A stretch of 25,185 nt of DNA from NCBI GenBank assembly GCA_030611945.1, contig JAUWOV010000014.1:1-25185 (forward strand), read 5' to 3'. Shown here one piece after another: positions 6,455 through 14,569 of the stretch. The DNA comes from a bacterium. GTDB lineage: Bacteria; JAHJDO01. The notes below the pieces were generated by a model. That model did not search any database and was not told the origin of the DNA. It saw only the letters and a program-made list of their open reading frames with translations. How positions within the stretch are numbered: the first letter of the stretch is position 1; the number at the start of each line of letters is the position of its first letter. The translations under genes and the position numbers were made by a program.

Positions 6455-7078
6455 CTAATGCTTAATTGCAAACTTAAGTACTAAAAATCCTGCTATTAAA
6501 AGAATAGTAAACAAAATCGTTAAAAGATTAAAATATTTATTTATGAATTTTTTAACAGGTTCTCCAAAAATCTTTATTAATCCGCCTACAATAAAAAATC
6601 TTAACCCTCTTCCTAATACCGATGATACAAGAAAAACAACAAAACTAATTTTGCAAACACCTGCAGCGATTGTGAAAACCTTATATGGTATAGGGGTGAA
6701 ACCTGAGACAAATACCGCCAAAAAAGCATTATCATTATACAAACTTTTCACATGATTAAAAGATCCAGGGGTAAACCCAGGAATATATGTAAAAAAGAAA
6801 TTGCTTGTATACTCCCATATCTTCATACCTATAAAATATCCGCATATTCCGCCTGATACAGAACCAATTGTTGTTATGGCGCTATATAGCAATGCTCTTG
6901 CAGGTCTTGATACACAAAGAGCTATTAATAGAACATCCGGAGGCACAGGAAAACAAGAGGATTCTGTAAAAGCCAATGTAAACAATGCTGCAATTGAATA
7001 CCTTGAATTAGCCCAACTCAATACCCAGTTATATAATCTTTTAATAATATTTTTGCTCTTTATTTTTATTTTAACCAC
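6455..7078 (-). CDS. YqaA-family (DedA/SNARE-associated-like) membrane protein
   Basis: This 207-residue polytopic protein belongs to the YqaA branch of the DedA/VTT superfamily, a set linked to lipid flipping and membrane homeostasis. Conserved features are 'FTESSCFPVPPDVLL' (about 38-52), glycine-rich 'GSVSGGICGYFIG', 'SGFTPIPYKVFTIAAG' with the family proline pair, and 'GRGLRFF' before the last helices. The C-terminus is a strongly hydrophobic helix. It overlaps the start region of its upstream neighbour by 13 nt (7066-7078) and is followed directly by tRNA-Pro. Position at the end of an envelope-gene run supports a role in lipid handling. Confidence 0.88.
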   Translation of the reverse strand: MVKIKIKSKNIIKRLYNWVLSWANSRYSIAALFTLAFTESSCFPVPPDVLLIALCVSRPARALLYSAITTIGSVSGGICGYFIGMKIWEYTSNFFFTYIPGFTPGSFNHVKSLYNDNAFLAVFVSGFTPIPYKVFTIAAGVCKISFVVFLVSSVLGRGLRFFIVGGLIKIFGEPVKKFINKYFNLLTILFTILLIAGFLVLKFAIKH

Positions 7079-7881
7079 TCTTGTAAACCTGATGATATTT
7101 TCAACGCCATTATCTCAACAAGTATATTCTCTGTTATTGAGCTTAAGTCTACCTCGGGCTTTTCTAATGTTCCCTTTATAGTGAAGCTCAGGTCAATATT
7201 GTCCTTTTTCGCTCTCACATAATTAATAATGTCTCTATAAGTAAGCCCAATAAAAACTTGTCTGCCTAAATCCTGCTCTTTTTTTGCGCTTAAGAATAGG
7301 TCATTGATTAATATATTTTGAGAAAAGTTAAGTCTGCCTTTTCTACATGCGCCAATTAATGAAATGTCTGCTGTTCCCTTTTTAACATAGATAGGAGCAT
7401 CAGCATAGCGCTGACCAATATCCGTTATATCTATATCGGAACATTTTGCTTCCAAAGAAAAATCTCCTTTAGAACTTTTGATATCAACATTTCCCCTCAA
7501 ATCCGCCTTAATATGTTTCTTGCGGCTAAAATCAATATTTGCGTAGAATTCTGTTGTCTGGTTAGAATGATAAAGAATGTTCTTTATTGCCGAAGCCATA
7601 TTTATTTTGATAAACACTTTATTAATATTAACGTTAAGCTTTCTGCCGCCAATATGTTTATCAATAGATATATTATTAAAGGTGACTATACCTCTTATTG
7701 CATCTACATACGGCTTCCTCAGTTTTATATCGCAGTTAAATCTATCTTTGCATACATTTTTAACTTTAGAGTGTATCAGATTAGACATTGTTGTATTTAG
7801 TATTAGAATGCCTATAAACAGTACAACTACAGCCACAGTGGGAATTAAAACCAATGGTCGGATAAACTTGTTTTTTCTCAT
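7066..7881 (-). CDS. AsmA-like membrane-anchored protein
   Basis: The 271 residues start with a basic N-terminus and one membrane helix (about 10-30). A beta-rich region follows with repeated patterns such as 'VTFNNISIDK', 'ADLRGNVDIKSSKGDFSLEAK' and 'LSFTIKGTLEKPEVDLSSI' near the end. The last motif, 'xGTLxxPxVxL', is typical of AsmA/DUF748-type proteins, which are thought to span the periplasm and carry lipids. It is short for the family. It overlaps the GT2 gene by 4 nt and yqaA by 13 nt, so the group is one transcription unit. I am fairly sure of the fold class and unsure of the function. Confidence 0.6.
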   Translation of the reverse strand: MRKNKFIRPLVLIPTVAVVVLFIGILILNTTMSNLIHSKVKNVCKDRFNCDIKLRKPYVDAIRGIVTFNNISIDKHIGGRKLNVNINKVFIKINMASAIKNILYHSNQTTEFYANIDFSRKKHIKADLRGNVDIKSSKGDFSLEAKCSDIDITDIGQRYADAPIYVKKGTADISLIGACRKGRLNFSQNILINDLFLSAKKEQDLGRQVFIGLTYRDIINYVRAKKDNIDLSFTIKGTLEKPEVDLSSITENILVEIMALKISSGLQEWLK

Positions 7882-8576
7882 CTTAAAAATATATTGGACA
7901 GTATAAGCCGTATGAATTTTATAGTATCTTTCATCGGCTTTATTTTGCTTTGAGCGTTTGGTAAGTATACTGTTCTTATGGGAATCTCTTTTATTCTAAA
8001 TCCTTTTCTGCCAGCTTTTATTAATGCTTCAGATTCTGTTTCAAAATTACTTGTTACAAGATTGATATTTCTCAATACCTCTGTTCTAATAAGCCTATAA
8101 CCGGACTGAGTATCACTGATCCTGCAGGAAAGGAATAGTGAAGTAAAAAAAGACGTTATTCTATTTATATACAATCGCACAAACGGCATATTTTTGGTGT
8201 TGTTCATCCTGTTGCCCACAACTATATCAGCGCTATTCTTCTTAAACTCCTCTATAAACTTTGGAAGCTCTGTATAATCGTGTTGTCTGTCCGCATCCAT
8301 AGTTATTAAAGCATTAAATCTTTTTCTTTCAACATAGGAAAAACCGGTTCGCAGAGCTGCTCCTTTACCTTGATTGCTTACATGCTTTATAACTGTAGCT
8401 CCGCCATCCATAGCTCTCTGAGAGGTATTATCAGTTGACCCGTCATCCACTACCACTACATCCTTAACTATTTTTTTAATATCCTTTATCAAATCGCAGA
8501 TATGCTCTTCCTCATTAAAGCATGGCAATAAAACACAAATATTGCCTCTGGGTTTAACGCTTGATACTTGCTTAAT
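7878..8576 (-). CDS. Family 2 glycosyltransferase (DPM1/DpgS-like), possible ATT start
   Basis: It transfers a sugar from a nucleotide donor, probably to a polyprenyl phosphate or an envelope lipid. Motifs are 'VLLPCFNEEEHI', 'VVVDDGSTDNT', 'GKGAALRTG', 'TMDADRQHD' with the DxD-type metal site, and 'SDTQSGYRLI'. The first conventional start in frame, TTG at 8528, would cut into the first beta strand, 'VLLPCFNE'. Between that TTG and the in-frame TAA at 8579-8577 there is no ATG, GTG or TTG. ATT at 8576 lies 8 nt after a strong GGGAGG (8590-8585) in the end of the acyltransferase gene, giving a 232-residue protein with an intact N-terminus. I use that start. No membrane helix is obvious, which fits a cytosolic enzyme. 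Confidence 0.85.
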   Translation of the reverse strand: MKQVSSVKPRGNICVLLPCFNEEEHICDLIKDIKKIVKDVVVVDDGSTDNTSQRAMDGGATVIKHVSNQGKGAALRTGFSYVERKRFNALITMDADRQHDYTELPKFIEEFKKNSADIVVGNRMNNTKNMPFVRLYINRITSFFTSLFLSCRISDTQSGYRLIRTEVLRNINLVTSNFETESEALIKAGRKGFRIKEIPIRTVYLPNAQSKIKPMKDTIKFIRLILSNIFLR

Positions 8577-9440
8577 TTATTTTTCCTCCCACATGTGATG
8601 AAAAAGCAGCCATTGTTCAGGATAAAAGCTTATGTATTCTTCTATAATCCCCGCAATTTGTAAAGCTGTTTTTTGTATGCTTTCATTTCTATTTTCCCCG
8701 CTTTTTGCAAAAAAGGGCTTCTCGAAAATTAGTTTATACGTCTCATCTGGTTGCCTGATAGCAAAAACAGGCAGTACAGCCGCTCCTGTCTCAACAGCCA
8801 TCATTGCCGGTCCTTTTGGAACAATTGTCTCTTTATTAAAGAAATCCAGTTTAATTCCTTTTCTGAATATATCCCTATCTCCCAAAACAGCTATTGCCTC
8901 TCCTTTTCTTAATACACGAAGCGCCTTCCTAACTGCAGAGCCTACAGGGATTATATTCATGTTCTTTTGTTTTCTCTGTCTAATAAAAAACTGATTAACT
9001 CTCGGGTTATCGTGACTTAATACAACTGCATTTATAGGGTAACCTTTTAAAGAAAGCGCTATCCCGCCTATTTCCCAGTTGCCAAGATGCGCGCTCAGCG
9101 CAATTACTCCTCGCTTATAGCTAAAAGCTTCATCTATGTAATGTCTGTTTTCTATCTTTACAATTTTATCAATGTTATTTGCATCTATTTTGGGGAAAAA
9201 TAAAAAATCCGCCAGATATTTACCAAAGTTCAAATAGGTCAGCCATATCAATCTGCGAAATTCTTCCTTGGTTAACTTTCTCTTGACGACATGAGATAGA
9301 TTGTCTCTAACAGCACGCCTGCTTTGCCATGAAAAGTAGTAATATAATCTGCTGACTATCCTTGCCACACAATACACCCATTTTCTGGAAAGATGAATGG
9401 TAAGAAACTGAGCAATGAGATAACATACATATCGGATCAT
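8577..9440 (-). CDS. LpxL/HtrB-family lipid A acyltransferase
   Basis: It would add a secondary acyl chain to lipid A (or a related glycolipid) from acyl-ACP at the inner membrane. The 287 residues have an N-terminal hydrophobic anchor (about 5-18). The catalytic H-x4-E is in 'HLGNWE' (H118, E123), followed by 'AVLGDRD', 'PKGPAMMAVETGAAVLPVF' and the C-terminal 'YPEQWLLFHHMW'. Length fits the family (about 290-310). It indicates an LPS-type outer membrane, although no other lpx gene is in view. The ATG lies 8 nt after the stop of the oxidoreductase gene, without a good SD. The 3' end carries the SD for the next gene. Confidence 0.9.
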   Translation of the reverse strand: MIRYVCYLIAQFLTIHLSRKWVYCVARIVSRLYYYFSWQSRRAVRDNLSHVVKRKLTKEEFRRLIWLTYLNFGKYLADFLFFPKIDANNIDKIVKIENRHYIDEAFSYKRGVIALSAHLGNWEIGGIALSLKGYPINAVVLSHDNPRVNQFFIRQRKQKNMNIIPVGSAVRKALRVLRKGEAIAVLGDRDIFRKGIKLDFFNKETIVPKGPAMMAVETGAAVLPVFAIRQPDETYKLIFEKPFFAKSGENRNESIQKTALQIAGIIEEYISFYPEQWLLFHHMWEEK

Positions 9441-9448
9441 TTGGATCT

Positions 9449-10582
9449 CTACAATTCAACCCATGACTTTGTTCTATTACTTTTCAGCACGGCTTCAGTA
9501 ACCAATAGCTGTCTGCACCCCGATACAAAATCGGGTATATTCTCTGACGATTCACCGTTAACACATTTGTAGTAATCTGTAAACAATGCTTTGAAAGCGT
9601 CATTATATCCTTCGTTATGTCCGCCCGGCAATGATGCGTAGCTTCTTGCGCCTTTAGGCATCAAAGAAGGGTCTTTGAGAAGAATCTCGTTAGCTTTATT
9701 TCTGCGACCTATCCACATCTGGTTTGGCTTTTCCTGTTCCCATATCACAGAAGCCTTTGAGCCGTATATCTCAATCCTTAATCCGTTTTTCTTACCTGCT
9801 GAAACCTGCGATACGGTAAAAACTCCTTTTATATTATCTTCAAGATGACCTAAAACAGAGGCATAATCCTCAGTATCCACAGCTATGTGTTCGCTTTCTC
9901 CTTGACTTTTGGCAAAGGTAAGCGTTTCTTCCATGGGTTTAAGGCGTGTTTTATGAATAGTTGATATATCTGCTGTTAGGGATTTGATTTTTTTATCCGT
10001 AACAAATTCTATGGTGTCGCAAAGATGAGAGCCAATGTCTGCAAAGGCTCTGCTTTCTCCGCTAATCTTTTTCTCCAGTCTCCAGTTATAATCTTTCTTA
10101 TAAAATAGCCAATCCTGCAGATACTCTCCCTTGACAAGCCGGACTTCACCAATATCACCTTTTTTGATCATTTCTTTAATTGTTTGAATAAGAGGGAAAA
10201 ACCTATAGGCAAATCCAACGGCTGTTGGTATATGTTTTTTTGCAGCCAGATCTGACAGTTCCTTTGCCTGTTTATAATCTAATGCAAGTGGCTTTTCCGA
10301 AACAGTGTATATGCCTTTTTCAAGAGCTTTTTTATTGACCTCGTAATGAAGAAAATTTGGGGTACAGTTATGAATAGCATCTACTTCTCCCGAATCAAGC
10401 ATATCCGTATATGTTTTATAAATTAGAGGGATATTATATGTATCAGCAAACCGTTCTGCTGCATCAGCGCGCTCATCAACAACCGCTTTTATCTCTACCT
10501 GCGGGATTCTGCGCAACGCATCGTTATGCACTTTGCCCATAAACCCGCAACCGACTATTCCAATCCTTATTTTGTTCCTCAT
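9449..10582 (-). CDS. Gfo/Idh/MocA-family NAD(P)-dependent oxidoreductase
   Basis: This 377-residue enzyme has an N-terminal Rossmann domain ('GIVGCGFMGKVH', residues 8-19) and the family's 'SEKPLA' (E96-K97-P98, catalytic lysine). 'DIGSHLCD' (D182, H186) holds the acid/base pair. Such enzymes oxidise or reduce hydroxyls of sugars, inositols or glycosides. The substrate cannot be read from sequence. GAGGAT lies 7 nt before the ATG. It is in a run with two sugar isomerase/epimerase-like proteins and a second Gfo protein, the usual layout for oxidative breakdown of an unusual sugar or polyol. Confidence 0.92.
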   Translation of the reverse strand: MRNKIRIGIVGCGFMGKVHNDALRRIPQVEIKAVVDERADAAERFADTYNIPLIYKTYTDMLDSGEVDAIHNCTPNFLHYEVNKKALEKGIYTVSEKPLALDYKQAKELSDLAAKKHIPTAVGFAYRFFPLIQTIKEMIKKGDIGEVRLVKGEYLQDWLFYKKDYNWRLEKKISGESRAFADIGSHLCDTIEFVTDKKIKSLTADISTIHKTRLKPMEETLTFAKSQGESEHIAVDTEDYASVLGHLEDNIKGVFTVSQVSAGKKNGLRIEIYGSKASVIWEQEKPNQMWIGRRNKANEILLKDPSLMPKGARSYASLPGGHNEGYNDAFKALFTDYYKCVNGESSENIPDFVSGCRQLLVTEAVLKSNRTKSWVEL

Positions 10583-10598
10583 AACTTATCCTCAAGTT

Positions 10599-11507
10599 TC
10601 ATATTATGAATTGTTTTAAATATTTGAGTCCGAGTTTTAATCCCTGCTTAATTTTCTCATCGTTTCCTGACCAGACAGGATCCTCATGCTCTATACTTAG
10701 AACATGATCATAATCATATTCCTGCAATGTTGAAATAAAACGGCTCCAGTCTATCTCTCCTAATCCAGGCATTCTATAACGCCACCATCCTCCATGGTGA
10801 GCCATCACAATACCTAAATTTTGAATATTTTCCGAAATAATTTCCGTATCCTTTGCATGAACATGAAAGATTCTATCCTTATAATCCTTAACGCATTGTA
10901 TATAATCTATACCCAGCCAGTGAAGATGTGAAGGATCAAAATTTAGGCCAAAATTAGCATCGGGAATACGACTAAACATCTCATCCCACATAAAAGGAGC
11001 AAATCCGATTTGTCCAACAAGCCCTTCAAACTGCCATCCTGGCATAGGGCAATTCTCTACAGCGATCTTAACTCCTTTTCCATCAGCAAACTTAACAACT
11101 GGCTTAAAGACATCCTCAAACACAGGAAGATTCTCCTTCAGCTTTCTATTTTTGTCTCTGCCTATAAAACAGCTAACAATTCCTACATTCAATAAATCGG
11201 CTGATTCTATGACCTTTTTGAGATGTTCAATTCTTGCATCTCTTACATTTTTATCAGGATCAAGCATATTATCGCAATAAGTCAGGCAACTAATTTCCAC
11301 ATCTCTTTCTTTGCATTGATTCTTAATCACTTCTGCTTCTGCTTTATCCAATTTTACAGCATCAATAGTGCTGCTTGAAAAATCCCTTTCATTTTTTCTT
11401 GGCCAACATGCAAGTTCCAATGTATTAAATCCTTCCTTACTCGCAAAATCAATAACATCACCAAACGAACATTTAGGCAAACACGCCGTTAAAAATCCTA
11501 TATCCAT
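10599..11507 (-). CDS. TIM-barrel sugar phosphate isomerase/epimerase-like protein
   Basis: The 302 residues form an AP-endonuclease-2/xylose-isomerase-type TIM barrel. Metal-ligand segments are visible: 'VKIAVENCPMPGW', 'FGLNFDPSHLHW', 'IFHVHAKD' and 'HVLSIEHEDP'. Members isomerise, epimerise or dehydrate keto sugars, and some cleave 3-keto-glycosides. AAGGAG lies upstream of the ATG at 11507. It sits between a Gfo oxidoreductase and a second TIM-barrel protein, so it probably acts on the oxidised product of one of the Gfo enzymes. Confidence 0.9.
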   Translation of the reverse strand: MDIGFLTACLPKCSFGDVIDFASKEGFNTLELACWPRKNERDFSSSTIDAVKLDKAEAEVIKNQCKERDVEISCLTYCDNMLDPDKNVRDARIEHLKKVIESADLLNVGIVSCFIGRDKNRKLKENLPVFEDVFKPVVKFADGKGVKIAVENCPMPGWQFEGLVGQIGFAPFMWDEMFSRIPDANFGLNFDPSHLHWLGIDYIQCVKDYKDRIFHVHAKDTEIISENIQNLGIVMAHHGGWWRYRMPGLGEIDWSRFISTLQEYDYDHVLSIEHEDPVWSGNDEKIKQGLKLGLKYLKQFII

Positions 11508-11531
11508 GAGTAGACTCCTTCTATTTATTAT

Positions 11532-12281
11532 TTATTCTTCAACAGCACCTGATATTGATTTGATACATTCTTTTATTGCAGACAAAGGATTATTTGCATC
11601 ACCTTCATATTCAATAATTGCAGGTCCATCAAACTTGTTTTCTCTCAGTTTAGTTAACAATTCTTTTAATTTTAGATTGCCTTCTCCAATAATTACATCT
11701 TCGGGCTTTCTTGCTTTATCAAAAACAAAATCCTTAAGATGAATACTGTAAAGTCTATCTCTAAATTTTTCTGCCATTTCCAGAGGATCTTCACCCGAAT
11801 CTAATGCCCAAGCTGTATCAAGACACAATCCTATTCTTTCCGTTGTATTCTTAAACACATAGTTTAACATTGCCGCTGAGCCTAGCCAGTGCTTACCTCC
11901 ATGATTGTGAATAGCAAGGTTTATATCATATTCATCAGCAAGTTTCTCTGCTGTCCTGTAGCTTGCAGGAACAGTATTTATATCAAATGTCGCGCTTATC
12001 ACTTTCGCTCCTGCAAGTTTTGCAAACTCAAACAGCTTCCTTTCCTCGTTTTCATTATTCCCAAAACCACATACACCAATAGAAAAAATATCTATTCCGT
12101 TCTCTTTGTAGAGAGATACTATCTTTTCAAACCGGTTCACATCAGAAAAATCAACATGAACTCCGCAGAGTTCAATTCTTGAAAGCTTGCATTCTTTCAG
12201 AAGCTCTATAACTTTCTTATTGTCTTTAAAATTCCTGAAACAGTAGCTCTGCACGCCTAGTTTTAGTTTGAATTCGTCCAT
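11532..12281 (-). CDS. Second TIM-barrel sugar phosphate isomerase/epimerase-like protein
   Basis: The 249-residue barrel is shorter than its neighbour and only distantly like it. Metal-site segments are 'INLAIHNHGGKHW', 'IGLCLDTAWALDSGE', 'YSIHLKDF' and 'PAIIEYEGD'. It begins 2 nt after the stop of the upstream Gfo gene, whose final codons supply its SD (GGAGAA). The pair is therefore translationally coupled, and that Gfo enzyme is its most likely functional partner. Confidence 0.9.
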   Translation of the reverse strand: MDEFKLKLGVQSYCFRNFKDNKKVIELLKECKLSRIELCGVHVDFSDVNRFEKIVSLYKENGIDIFSIGVCGFGNNENEERKLFEFAKLAGAKVISATFDINTVPASYRTAEKLADEYDINLAIHNHGGKHWLGSAAMLNYVFKNTTERIGLCLDTAWALDSGEDPLEMAEKFRDRLYSIHLKDFVFDKARKPEDVIIGEGNLKLKELLTKLRENKFDGPAIIEYEGDANNPLSAIKECIKSISGAVEE

Positions 12282-12283
12282 TT

Positions 12284-13354
12284 TTATTCTCCTATTTTAA
12301 CTTCCATTTTCTTTTCCGCTGAACTGTAAATACCGTCAATTAATAATTGAAGGTTCAGTACTTCCTTTCCCGACGCTATGGGTTCGGAATTATCCAGAAT
12401 CGCTTGAGCGAAGTGACGGGCTTCATTCTCAAAATTATTGGACTCCCTGTATTGATGGACAAAATCCGCCAAATACCCGCAATCCTCGCCAAAGACCTCC
12501 AATTTGCCACCACTGAGCTTTGCTCCGCGCTTATCACCGAGAATCATGGTGAAGAGCTGTTCTTCTCCAATATTCGCAGCCCATGCGCATTCAAGATTCA
12601 TGGTCATATCACCTTCAAGCCTGACCAGAGCTGTCGCATAATCCTCCACATCAAATGTTCCGCCTTTGACACTGAACTTCTCCGCCCACATATTGACATA
12701 GTTGTAGTCGGAACGATTGCCGAATTTGGTGTAGGTCGCCGCAGAAACCGCTTCCGTCCGTGGATAGCCCATCATATGAAGCGTAAGGTCCATCACATGA
12801 ACGCCGATATCAATGAGAGGACCGCCTCCTGACTTGCTTTTAGTGGTAAACCATCCGCCAAGACCGGGGATACCCCTCCTTCTGTGTAGCACCACTTGGG
12901 CGTGATAGATGTCGCCGAACATCCCATCGTCAATCATGCTTTTTAACGCCATGCTCTGCGGGGTGAATCTCTGACACAGCGCTATCATAAGTTTTCTGTC
13001 GTTCTTCTCCGCAGCATCCACCATTTCTCGCGCCTGTTCGGCATTCAGCGCCATTGGTTTTTCACACAAGACATGTTTGCCGCCGTTGAGGGCTTTAACG
13101 GTTATATCACGATGCAGGAAATTCGGCACACAGATAATAACCGCATCCACATTCTCGTCGTTTATGAGATCATCGGCATCGCTGTAAAGCGCCTTTACAC
13201 CATATTGTTCCGCCATCTTTTTGAGATTTTCAGCATTCATATCCGCGAAAGCGACAAGCTCTGCGTTTTCAATGCTTGAGAAGCTACGGGCATGCACATT
13301 TCCAATGCTTCCGCATCCAATAATTCCGATCTTTACCTTTTTGCTAATAGCCAT
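12284..13354 (-). CDS. Second Gfo/Idh/MocA-family oxidoreductase
   Basis: The 356-residue protein has 'GIIGCGSIGNVHA' (10-22), 'CEKPMA' (E98-K99-P100) and 'DIGVHVMDL' (D182, H186), the complete catalytic set. An excellent SD (AGGAGGGG) precedes the ATG at 13354. Base composition is unlike its neighbours: sampled 60-base stretches are 45-57% G+C, against about 27% in a sampled stretch of the adjoining epimerase gene. This points to separate acquisition. The substrate is unknown; the linked sulfatases make a sulfated or O-glycosidic sugar plausible. Confidence 0.92.
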   Translation of the reverse strand: MAISKKVKIGIIGCGSIGNVHARSFSSIENAELVAFADMNAENLKKMAEQYGVKALYSDADDLINDENVDAVIICVPNFLHRDITVKALNGGKHVLCEKPMALNAEQAREMVDAAEKNDRKLMIALCQRFTPQSMALKSMIDDGMFGDIYHAQVVLHRRRGIPGLGGWFTTKSKSGGGPLIDIGVHVMDLTLHMMGYPRTEAVSAATYTKFGNRSDYNYVNMWAEKFSVKGGTFDVEDYATALVRLEGDMTMNLECAWAANIGEEQLFTMILGDKRGAKLSGGKLEVFGEDCGYLADFVHQYRESNNFENEARHFAQAILDNSEPIASGKEVLNLQLLIDGIYSSAEKKMEVKIGE

Positions 13355-13389
13355 TTTGATACCCCCTCCTGTTTAATAAAAATTATATA

Positions 13390-14403
13390 TCATTTTCTCC
13401 AGTCAAAAACAACACCAATAAACTCATCCTTATTATCCTTTAGCCCATTGTATCCTTTCTCTGCTTGTTCAGGTTTAAGTATATGGGTAAGCAAGGGCTT
13501 TACTTTTAACCTGTTATCTTTAATTAACCCAAATACAATCTTTGAATTTCTCTCTATAGAATGCTTAACAAAAGGATCAGGTTTAACAGGATAGCGCCAT
13601 TCATGAGCGCCTTTAAATTCAACTAATCCGGGGTTTAAATGAATATAATTAAAAACATCAGTTACATTTGTATTATATTCACCTCTTGGACTTCCCAGCA
13701 GGATAACCTCACCTCTTTTTGAAACCAGAGGCAATGAATCAACAATAACCGCTGGAACACCTGTGGCATCAATTAATGTTGAAACTCCGTTATTACCTGT
13801 AATGTCCATAATTTTTGATTTTAAAACATTCTTATCACCAGGTACTGTTAAACCAACTCCGCATTCCTCCGCTTTTTTCAGGCGTTTTATACTTAGATCA
13901 ATACCTATTACACTTCCACCCTGGAGCCGCGCAAGCTGCGCCGCAAAATTACCTACCATTCCCATACCCATAACAGCGGTAAAATCACCAAGCTCAATAT
14001 TAGAAACCCTGAGTGATGTAATCGCTATTGTGACCATTCGCGTAAAGCAGGCATACTCTTCTTTTAATCCATCCGGTAGTTTTAAACATATCTGCTTATT
14101 AGCGTTAATCTTAAAATATTGTGAATGCGACCCATAAGAGAATACTATATCACCCTTTTCTATATCTTTAACATTATCTCCCGAAGCGATTACCTCTCCC
14201 ACTGAAATATATCCTGGAGTCGAAGGAAGTTTAAACCATGATTCATTCCCTGACAAACAGGCCAATTCTGTTCCCGGGCTTATTAGCGAATATCTGTTTT
14301 TGATAATAACTTCATCCAGCCCATGATCTTTTTCATTAAACTCATCGCTGCATATTTCCGCTTTCCATGGTTTGGTAAATACAATCTTTCTATTGCTTAA
14401 CAT
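13390..14403 (-). CDS. MDR-family (alcohol dehydrogenase-like) dehydrogenase without zinc ligands
   Basis: The 337 residues have the medium-chain dehydrogenase layout: a GroES-like N-terminus ('NRYSLISPGTELACLSG'), a Rossmann segment 'AVMGMGMVGNFAAQLARLQG', and 'ATGVPAVIVDSLPLVSKRGEVILLGS'. The usual catalytic cysteine (CGTD) and the four-cysteine structural zinc lobe are absent, as in BchC-like and some sugar-processing members. It may oxidise a sugar alcohol or act on a ketosugar. GGAGG precedes the ATG at 14403. It is the first gene of the sugar-oxidation run; the product lacks the clear zinc signature seen in the polyol dehydrogenase at 22990. Confidence 0.82.
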   Translation of the reverse strand: MLSNRKIVFTKPWKAEICSDEFNEKDHGLDEVIIKNRYSLISPGTELACLSGNESWFKLPSTPGYISVGEVIASGDNVKDIEKGDIVFSYGSHSQYFKINANKQICLKLPDGLKEEYACFTRMVTIAITSLRVSNIELGDFTAVMGMGMVGNFAAQLARLQGGSVIGIDLSIKRLKKAEECGVGLTVPGDKNVLKSKIMDITGNNGVSTLIDATGVPAVIVDSLPLVSKRGEVILLGSPRGEYNTNVTDVFNYIHLNPGLVEFKGAHEWRYPVKPDPFVKHSIERNSKIVFGLIKDNRLKVKPLLTHILKPEQAEKGYNGLKDNKDEFIGVVFDWRK

Positions 14404-14569
14404 TGTTGTCCTCCGGTTGTTGGAACTGTTTTTTTAATTATTGTTGACTAACCTTCTCGTTATAGTTTCAGCTATTAAAAGTCGATTTTTTAACTTTTTT
14501 CGCATTTTTGTTTTCTTCAAATTTGGTTGCTAGTTCTCTCATTGCTTTTTGCAACTAATCTGTTACGCA
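14404..14569. other. Intergenic stretch between sulfatase and sugar-oxidation sets
   Basis: This 166-bp AT-rich gap has no convincing promoter or terminator. A weak inverted repeat (GTTGC…GCAAC) lies near 14526-14555. A 24-codon minus-strand frame (14542-14468), lysine-rich and without an SD, is not supported as a gene. A promoter for the downstream minus-strand genes may be here but cannot be fixed. Confidence 0.5.

Noticed and set aside
14468-14542. 24-codon lysine-rich minus-strand frame between the sulfatase remnant and the MDR dehydrogenase gene
   Set aside because: It has no SD and no recognised family, and the low-complexity AT-rich region produces such frames by chance.
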